From: a virus
IMG/VR virus record: IMGVR_UViG_3300048927_000308
Coordinates: 1-64,000 of that record
Direction: 5' to 3' (one strand)
Length of the DNA: 64,000 nt
The position numbers were made by a program, and so were the translations under genes. This document shows positions 59,930-64,000 of this stretch, piece after piece. The notes under the pieces were generated by a model. It searched no databases and was not told where the DNA came from. It saw only the letters and a list, made by a program, of their open reading frames with translations. Positions within the stretch are counted from its first letter, which is position 1. Each line of letters begins with the position of its first letter.

Positions 59930-60274
59930 TTATTTCGCTACCACGCGCGCGCGGCGAAGTAATTTGTAACGTGCCCCGCAACTGGTGCAGGCGGCGGTCA
60001 TCGCGCCGGAACGGGTCTGTTTGAGCAGTAGTGCGTTGCAATTGGGACATTCCACCTCGGCAACGCGCTGCGCCATCTGGCGATCAATCTCTTTGATACT
60101 CTCTGGGGTGCGCTTGCGGGGCTTGCTCGGCAGGGTGAGTCCCAGCGCGCGGGCAATCTTCCGGTATTCTTTGCCGATCCACTTCCCCCCGGGCTCCAGA
60201 TGCAGGCCATCGCCGATCATGTCGCCCAGCTTCACGAGCTGGCTGTGCAGGTGCGCTTTATCGTCGTCGTTCAC
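59930..60274 (-). CDS. Zinc-ribbon protein (114 aa)
   Basis: GTG 60274 overlaps the methyltransferase stop (GTGA). 114 aa: helical N-terminus (KAHLHSQLVKLGDMIGDGLH), basic middle (LTLPSKPRKRTPESIKEIDR), C-terminal VECPNCNALLLKQ..TAACTSCGARYKLL (CxxC..CxxC). Nucleic-acid binding likely; may guide the adjacent methyltransferase. Confidence 0.55.
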   Translation of the reverse strand: MNDDDKAHLHSQLVKLGDMIGDGLHLEPGGKWIGKEYRKIARALGLTLPSKPRKRTPESIKEIDRQMAQRVAEVECPNCNALLLKQTRSGAMTAACTSCGARYKLLRRARVVAK

Positions 60275-60759
60275 TCTGCTGCCCCGTCTTTCACGTAGAT
60301 AATCCAGTGGGTTTTGTCGGATTTGCCGGTGCGTTGACGGATAACCGGCTTTTCATCGGCCAGAACGATGATTTCTCGCATAGGGATCTGCGTTTCGTTC
60401 CACTTGAAGATCAGCACGCCATACGGGCGCAGCACACGGAATGCCTCGGCAAAACCCGCGCGGATGTCGTCGCGCCAGGTCTTTTTGTCGAGTACGCCAT
60501 ATTTCTGACGCATCCAGCCTTTTTCACCGGCACGCTCCAGGTGCGGGGGATCGAAGACGACAACCGGAAAGGTGTTGTCAGCAAATGGCAGATTACGGAA
60601 GTCGGCAATCAGGTCCGGGCGAATGACCAGCTGGCGGCCATCGCCCATCTGGATCTCTTCAGCGCGAATGTCACTGAAAACAGCGCGCTGGTCGGCCCTG
60701 TCGAACCAGAACATGCGAGATCCGCAGCAGACGTCGAGAATAGAGGCAGCGTCTGTCAT
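60271..60759 (-). CDS. Class I SAM-dependent methyltransferase (162 aa)
   Basis: 162 aa: ASILDVCCGSRMFWFDRADQ (AdoMet motif I), DLIADFRNLPFADNTFPVVV and FDPPHLERAGEKGW (motif IV, DPPH). The DPPH variant fits amino-methylating enzymes, DNA or RNA N6/N4. Small, single-domain; P1 has no such separate enzyme in this place that I recall. Its target is unknown. Confidence 0.75.
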   Translation of the reverse strand: MTDAASILDVCCGSRMFWFDRADQRAVFSDIRAEEIQMGDGRQLVIRPDLIADFRNLPFADNTFPVVVFDPPHLERAGEKGWMRQKYGVLDKKTWRDDIRAGFAEAFRVLRPYGVLIFKWNETQIPMREIIVLADEKPVIRQRTGKSDKTHWIIYVKDGAAE

Positions 60760-61055
60760 AACCCACGCTCCGATCTGGTTCTGGCCACCTTTACAGCCTT
60801 CAGCCCGTCAGAGGTGATCATCACAGGATGCCAGGACGTCGCCTTGCCAGCTTTCGGCGGAGTAACAAAATCCACCAGCCCCAGGCGGTACAGCACCGGG
60901 ATGCTGGGCGCGTTAACCGGCCGATGTGAGCGCGGGCCATCCAGGCGTTGTTCGTCAGCCTTCAGGCCATCGCCGCGCATCAGGTAGCGCGTTCCACTGT
61001 TCAGGCGGCGCAGGGTGTAAACCTGCGAATCAGTCAAGGAAAGTGCTGTCTTCAT
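60756..61055 (-). CDS. Winged-helix-like protein (99 aa)
   Basis: 99 aa: ALSLTDSQVYTLRRLNSGTR, NAPSIPVLYRLGLVDFVTPP, HPVMITSDGLKAVKV. Third member of the small winged-helix family seen at 39697 and 58155. ATG overlaps upstream stop and the methyltransferase start overlaps its own stop. Confidence 0.55.
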   Translation of the reverse strand: MKTALSLTDSQVYTLRRLNSGTRYLMRGDGLKADEQRLDGPRSHRPVNAPSIPVLYRLGLVDFVTPPKAGKATSWHPVMITSDGLKAVKVARTRSERGL

Positions 61056-61447
61056 TTTTTGATTCCTTGCTCAACGTTTTTCAGGTCGTTTTCGGCAAAA
61101 AGAATTGATGTGCGAGCGGCGCGAAGCCGGGCTTTGGCGTTTTTCTCTTCGCGTTCCAGATTGGCTACGGAGGTGCGCAGCTCATCCGCGCGGTGGCGCA
61201 GCTGTTTGATCTCGGTGACGACGTGCCGCGCCTTATTGGCGCAATCCAGGATGTAATCGAACGGGTCCAGCTCCGATTTGCAGACGTCGCAATAAAAACT
61301 CCGCCGGGACTCGTCCACGAAGGTGCGCGGGTGCGGGCAGCGCTTTTGCTGATGCGTCTTTTCGTTTTCGACCTGCACGTTAAGAAGCTCTTCTTCGTTC
61401 GGCTCCGGACGCACCAGCTTGATGATTTTATTCTCGTCGTCGCTCAC
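61052..61447 (-). CDS. Coiled-coil protein with CxxC finger (131 aa)
   Basis: 131 aa: acidic start (KLVRPEPNEEELLNVQVENE), KRCPHPRTFVDES..FYCDVCKSELDPF (CPH..CDVC zinc site), long coiled coil (ELRTSVANLEREEKNAKARL). Found widely as small early-phage proteins; unknown function. ATG overlaps upstream stop. Confidence 0.55.
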   Translation of the reverse strand: MSDDENKIIKLVRPEPNEEELLNVQVENEKTHQQKRCPHPRTFVDESRRSFYCDVCKSELDPFDYILDCANKARHVVTEIKQLRHRADELRTSVANLEREEKNAKARLRAARTSILFAENDLKNVEQGIKK

Positions 61448-61929
61448 AGCGTCACCTCTTCCGGAAGGGCGCAGCGGCGCACATATTTTTCAACGAGCGG
61501 GCCGACTTCATGCCCAATCGCGGCGCAGACTTCCTTCGCGATCTCGGTATAGCCCTGCTCTGGCAAAAACTCAGTTTCGGTCATCCCCTTTCCACGCAGC
61601 ACCAGGCGCGCGATGTCGAACGCCGGGCGGGTCAGATGATCGGGCAGCTTAAAATAAAAGGCCTCGCCGGGGCGGCGGTCGGAAATGACCAAGCGCTCAC
61701 GATCCACCAGCGCGTTGATACGGCGCAGCGACTGGCTCACGGACAGCGGCAGGTCCAGCACGTAGCCACGGGAAACAGAGCAGATCTGCGTTGCGGAACG
61801 GTGCCAATAATCGTCAGCGCCTGCCAGGCCGCGTAGGTTTCCGACATAGTGATGAGTTGCGGTATACGGCAGCTTTTTAACCGTCGCGTGCCAGACGGCC
61901 AAAAGGATTTCTTTATCGTTAATTTTCAA
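61444..61929 (-). CDS. Helical accessory protein with probable TTG start (161 aa)
   Basis: TTG 61929 lies 7 bases after GGAGGG, which overlaps the end of the upstream gene, making it the best start; ATGs at 61947 and 61995 would fall inside the upstream gene without a ribosome site. 161 aa: LKINDKEILLAVWHATVKKL, LPLSVSQSLRRINALVDRER, HLTRPAFDIARLVLRGKGM. Possible HTH in the middle. Function unknown. Confidence 0.55.
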   Translation of the reverse strand: MKINDKEILLAVWHATVKKLPYTATHHYVGNLRGLAGADDYWHRSATQICSVSRGYVLDLPLSVSQSLRRINALVDRERLVISDRRPGEAFYFKLPDHLTRPAFDIARLVLRGKGMTETEFLPEQGYTEIAKEVCAAIGHEVGPLVEKYVRRCALPEEVTL

Positions 61930-61931
61930 AC

Positions 61932-62240
61932 TTATGCCCTCCGGCATGAGCTCAGCAACTGGTGGACGTGGTAGCCACGCCAGTTGCGTTTGCATAGTTC
62001 GAAAATCATATTGCCTGGACCGCGCGCGCTGGCATCGACGCATGTCCCAAAAAGCCCGTCGCTCAGCATTACTAGGCCATCCTTAATCTGGACGTGCCCT
62101 CTTCCCAGGCTGTAAGAGATAGCCCTGCCAATTTGCGCATTAGATAAGCCGGTGATGCTGGCGATTTCACGGCGGGTAAGCGGGCCGTGTTTTTCCAATA
62201 CATCGTTAATGAGTTGGCGTGAGGAAATATTTTTGATCAT
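61932..62240 (-). CDS. HTH protein with NWxGYxxH motif (102 aa), paralogue
   Basis: 102 aa: winged helix (LTRREIASITGLSNAQIGRA, SLGRGHVQIKDGLV), C-terminal IFELCKRNWRGYHVHQLLSS. Same two-module plan as 59406-59717. Overlaps the 53-aa gene stop by three bases. Probably a transcriptional regulator. Confidence 0.65.
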   Translation of the reverse strand: MIKNISSRQLINDVLEKHGPLTRREIASITGLSNAQIGRAISYSLGRGHVQIKDGLVMLSDGLFGTCVDASARGPGNMIFELCKRNWRGYHVHQLLSSCRRA

Positions 62241-62398
62241 AGGGCGTCATCCCCCGACAGATCGCAGAGATAGCTTGCTGAGACATTCCCTAAGTGGCGA
62301 GACGCCTTCATATTGGCGTCCGGTTTGAAGCTGGTTACAGCGACAGTAAACATCCAGATGTAAAACGCTGTAACGGCCAACTTTAAAAAAGCATTCAT
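62237..62398 (-). CDS. Small protein with N-terminal membrane segment (53 aa)
   Basis: 53 aa from ATG 62398 with TTGGAG upstream: MNAFLKLAVTAFYIWMFTVA (single hydrophobic segment) then polar (KPDANMKASRHLGNVSAS). First gene behind a good C1 operator; leader carries GCCAATCAATCA at 62409-62421. Stop overlaps the next ATG (ATGA), which supports it as real. Confidence 0.5.
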   Translation of the reverse strand: MNAFLKLAVTAFYIWMFTVAVTSFKPDANMKASRHLGNVSASYLCDLSGDDAL

Positions 62399-62485
62399 AT
62401 TGGCTCCAATGATTGATTGGCTATTTCAACAGCCGCTGAAAGCGTGCGGCTTGGTGGTATTATTATCTTTTGGGACTTAAAAAAC

Positions 62486-62502
62486 AATATTTATTAGAGC
62501 AA
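62486..62502 (-). promoter_or_regulatory. C1 operator of the accessory operon
   Basis: Minus strand ATTGCTCTAATAAATAT, 16 of 17 positions. It lies 88 bases upstream of the 53-aa gene, in the 205-base gap before the operon; an AGCCGC / GCGGCT hairpin (62433-62453) stands in between. Confidence 0.75.
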
Positions 62503-62548
62503 TTAAAAGGGTGACGTGCTTGCAAAACGCTATGGCGGCGTCCAAGGT

Positions 62549-62580
62549 CAAAAAAAAGCCGATGGGCAGAAACCCATCAG
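62549..62580 (-). terminator. Terminator after the 420-aa gene
   Basis: GATGGGTT / ACCCATC-type hairpin (GATGGG..CCCATC) with eight T on the minus strand, 24 bases past the stop at 62604. It separates this gene from the C1-controlled operon downstream. Confidence 0.8.
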
Positions 62581-62603
62581 CATTGATTGTGACACTGTAA
62601 CGG

Positions 62604-63866
62604 TTAACGAACGTAAATGGTCCCTCCGTTCTCTTTCTCCCATGCGTCAGTGCGCGCATAGCAAACGTCAAGCAGCGTTTTAGCAACTTCAGCAGATAGG
62701 TCATAGTTAGCCACCAGCTGTGCGTGACGCCGCGTGACCACATCGAACAGTGTATGAAGGCCTTTGCTGGCCAGGTCATCAACCAGCGCATCGTCCAGCG
62801 GCAATTCCGCATCAACTAGCATTAATTCCTGAGCCCATTCAACACGGCGCACTAGCTCAGGTCGGCGGCTTTCCATCTCTTCGCAGATCAGCTCGTGGAA
62901 AAACTCAATCCATCCTTCAGGTTGGTATTCTTCAAACAGATCGATAGGCTGGAAATTGGGCATCAACCATTCGTTGATACGGATGTCCAGGGCGTAGCCC
63001 ATGTCACAGCAGAACTGATAAGCAAAATCCAGTTTTGAGACAATATAAGGCCTCTCGCTGTTGAACTGCTTTGGCGCTGTTACTCCATAAGCGAGCAGGC
63101 GCGGATAGAAGGTTATCGGACCCAAGGTCGGGTGTTCTTTCTTTGAGGTGAAACGGCGCTGAGTTATGCCGTACATCTCTTTTTGTAGGTTGCCATATTT
63201 GGTTGTTTCTTCCGCCAGTCGTACCGTTTCGGTTTTCTGCTTGGCATAGGCTATGCGCGCTTCGCTGAGGTCTTTGATGTGCTTTTTGATCTGCTGGTTA
63301 AGGTCTGCTACCTGTTTGCGCAGCTCCTGGCGTTCACGCTTAGCTTTGGCGTAACGTTTTTCAAGATTAACGGGATCAAGTTTCAACAGCTCTTTGTAGC
63401 TCTTGCTAAGGGTATTGACCTGCTGGTTACGCAGCTCCAGGAGCGTGGTAGTTTCGTTTAGCTTGTTCTCCATCTCCAGGCAGAACTGCTCTGCCTTTTC
63501 GGCGCGCTGTATTGCATCGTGAGTGGCTTCCTCAATATCATCCTGCTTCTGGCGATCGCGTTGGTCCATAAGCAGCTGAAGGTCTTCAAGCTCTTTCTCT
63601 TTCACGCCCAGCTTGATCTGCACATTTTCGTACATGTCCAAAAGCGAATTGTAATTATCAACTTCGCCGTTATGGGCATCTATTGCTTGCACCATAAGCA
63701 TTTCTGCGGACTGGACAGCGTTATCAAAGAAACGGATGGTCAGATCATCACAGGTTACTCGGCGTTGCGCCGCGCGGATATTCTGGATTACGGCCGGGAT
63801 ACCGGCTTCGAGAATTTCAGGAATGGTTGTTGCAGTGATTGATTGGCTTTGTGCAGTAGCGGTCAT
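62604..63866 (-). CDS. Large coiled-coil protein (420 aa), unknown
   Basis: ATG 63866 follows the previous stop by two bases. Residues ~85-240 are a continuous coiled coil (VKEKELEDLQLLMDQRDRQK; ERQELRKQVADLNQQIKKHI; KQKTETVRLAEETTKYGNLQ). C-terminal ~170 residues: EHPTLGPITFYPRLLAYGVT, PEGWIEFFHELICEEMES, ATG-proximal SQSITATTIPEILEAGIPAV. The GCCAATCAATCA motif lies inside its first codons. No known domain; possible structural or nucleoid-type protein. Confidence 0.55.
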   Translation of the reverse strand: MTATAQSQSITATTIPEILEAGIPAVIQNIRAAQRRVTCDDLTIRFFDNAVQSAEMLMVQAIDAHNGEVDNYNSLLDMYENVQIKLGVKEKELEDLQLLMDQRDRQKQDDIEEATHDAIQRAEKAEQFCLEMENKLNETTTLLELRNQQVNTLSKSYKELLKLDPVNLEKRYAKAKRERQELRKQVADLNQQIKKHIKDLSEARIAYAKQKTETVRLAEETTKYGNLQKEMYGITQRRFTSKKEHPTLGPITFYPRLLAYGVTAPKQFNSERPYIVSKLDFAYQFCCDMGYALDIRINEWLMPNFQPIDLFEEYQPEGWIEFFHELICEEMESRRPELVRRVEWAQELMLVDAELPLDDALVDDLASKGLHTLFDVVTRRHAQLVANYDLSAEVAKTLLDVCYARTDAWEKENGGTIYVR

Positions 63867-63868
63867 TT

Positions 63869-64000
63869 TTAGATTTCCGTTTTGGCTTCTTTTTCGGTCA
63901 TTTTTCCAAGGTATGAAGGCGGCAGCATTACGCAATCGGTGTCCAGCCCTTCTCCCAGCGCCGCCTGTAAAATCCTTGCCGGCGTGAGTCGTTTGTTAGG
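63869..64000 (-). CDS. C-terminus of an unknown gene cut by window end
   Basis: Open frame entering from beyond 64000; the visible 43 residues end ..LGKMTEKEAKTEI with TAA at 63869-63871. It includes RLTPARILQAALGEGLDTDC. Too little to identify. It is coupled to the 420-aa gene by a two-base gap. Confidence 0.45.
   Translation of the reverse strand, partial: PNKRLTPARILQAALGEGLDTDCVMLPPSYLGKMTEKEAKTEI

Noticed and set aside
1-64000. Insertion sequences or transposons
   Set aside because: No transposase reading frame and no terminal inverted repeats with target duplication were seen.

Overview
The window is part of a P1-type phage-plasmid (temperate contractile-tailed phage whose prophage is a low-copy plasmid) of an enterobacterial host. 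The assignment rests on several independent signatures: a Cre recombinase next to a loxP site whose 13-base arms and 8-base spacer match canonical loxP; a C1 repressor (283 aa) with its Coi inactivator and about a dozen C1-type operators (core TTGCTCTAATAAATTT); a RepA/iteron/DnaA-box origin laid out like P1 oriR/incA; ParA-ParB; PacA-PacB terminase with GATC-hexamer pac clusters inside pacA; Ban (DnaB-type helicase); a fused cytosine/adenine methyltransferase (Dmt); HrdC; Lpa; HumD; and P1-order head, tail and baseplate genes. P1 names are assigned from memory of family sequence and gene order; no search was run. LexA boxes, dense Chi octamers and Dam sites point to an E. coli/Klebsiella/Salmonella-like host, but the species cannot be read from the window.

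Layout. 1-16.3 kb (minus): late structural genes read from the capsid gene leftward: 23 (capsid), 22 (sheath), 21, pmgG, bplB, then after a terminator two secreted proteins where P1 has sim/immI, then pmgC, tub, pmgB (with a probable frameshifted tail), sit, pmgA, bplA, 16, R and a truncated tail fibre (S). 16.4-20.2 kb: parS candidate, parB, parA, incA iterons, repA, oriR. 20.3-22 kb (minus): spanin-like pair, unknown protein, PAAR tip. 22-29.4 kb (plus): two C1-controlled early operons, uhr-hrdC-glycosyltransferase-like-dmt-tci-like, and ban with three small followers. 29.4-30.5 kb (minus): an AT-rich two-gene cassette of unknown function. 30.6-36.5 kb (minus): baseplate/tail genes 5, 6, 24, 7, 25, 26, pmgL, interrupted between 6 and 24 by a plus-strand C4-type antisense RNA plus small ORF (an immI remnant). 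36.6-38.5 kb: a second unknown cassette and a HigB-HigA toxin-antitoxin pair. 38.6-45.6 kb (minus): small early genes including a Tad2/DUF2829 anti-Thoeris-like protein, Ref, Cre, Cra and an extra 353-aa gene. 45.6-46.5 kb: non-coding immunity/loxP region with LexA box, loxP, two operators, a C1-repressible promoter and a tRNA-like element. 46.5-47.7 kb (plus): coi-c1. 47.7-55.4 kb (minus): pacB, pacA, lpa, pdcB, pdcA, unknown genes where P1 has phd-doc, humD and an lxr-like gene behind a LexA box. 55.4-64 kb (minus): a tightly overlapping operon of more than 20 small accessory genes, with recurrent protein families and a methyltransferase.

How it works together: RepA, its iterons, ParA/ParB and Cre/loxP maintain the plasmid prophage. 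C1 holds ban, hrdC-dmt, ref, lpa and accessory operons off; Coi and SOS (LexA boxes before humD and before the cre operon) tilt toward induction. Lpa then turns on late genes and PacA/PacB package from pac. The most interesting deviations from P1 are the relocated C4 RNA module, the absence of phd-doc and of a visible lytic replicon (kilA-repL) where P1 has it, two uncharacterised cassettes, the Tad2-like gene, a recurring GCCAATCAATCA leader motif, terminator-like hairpins between C1 promoters and start codons, and a strong excess of Chi sites outside the late operon.
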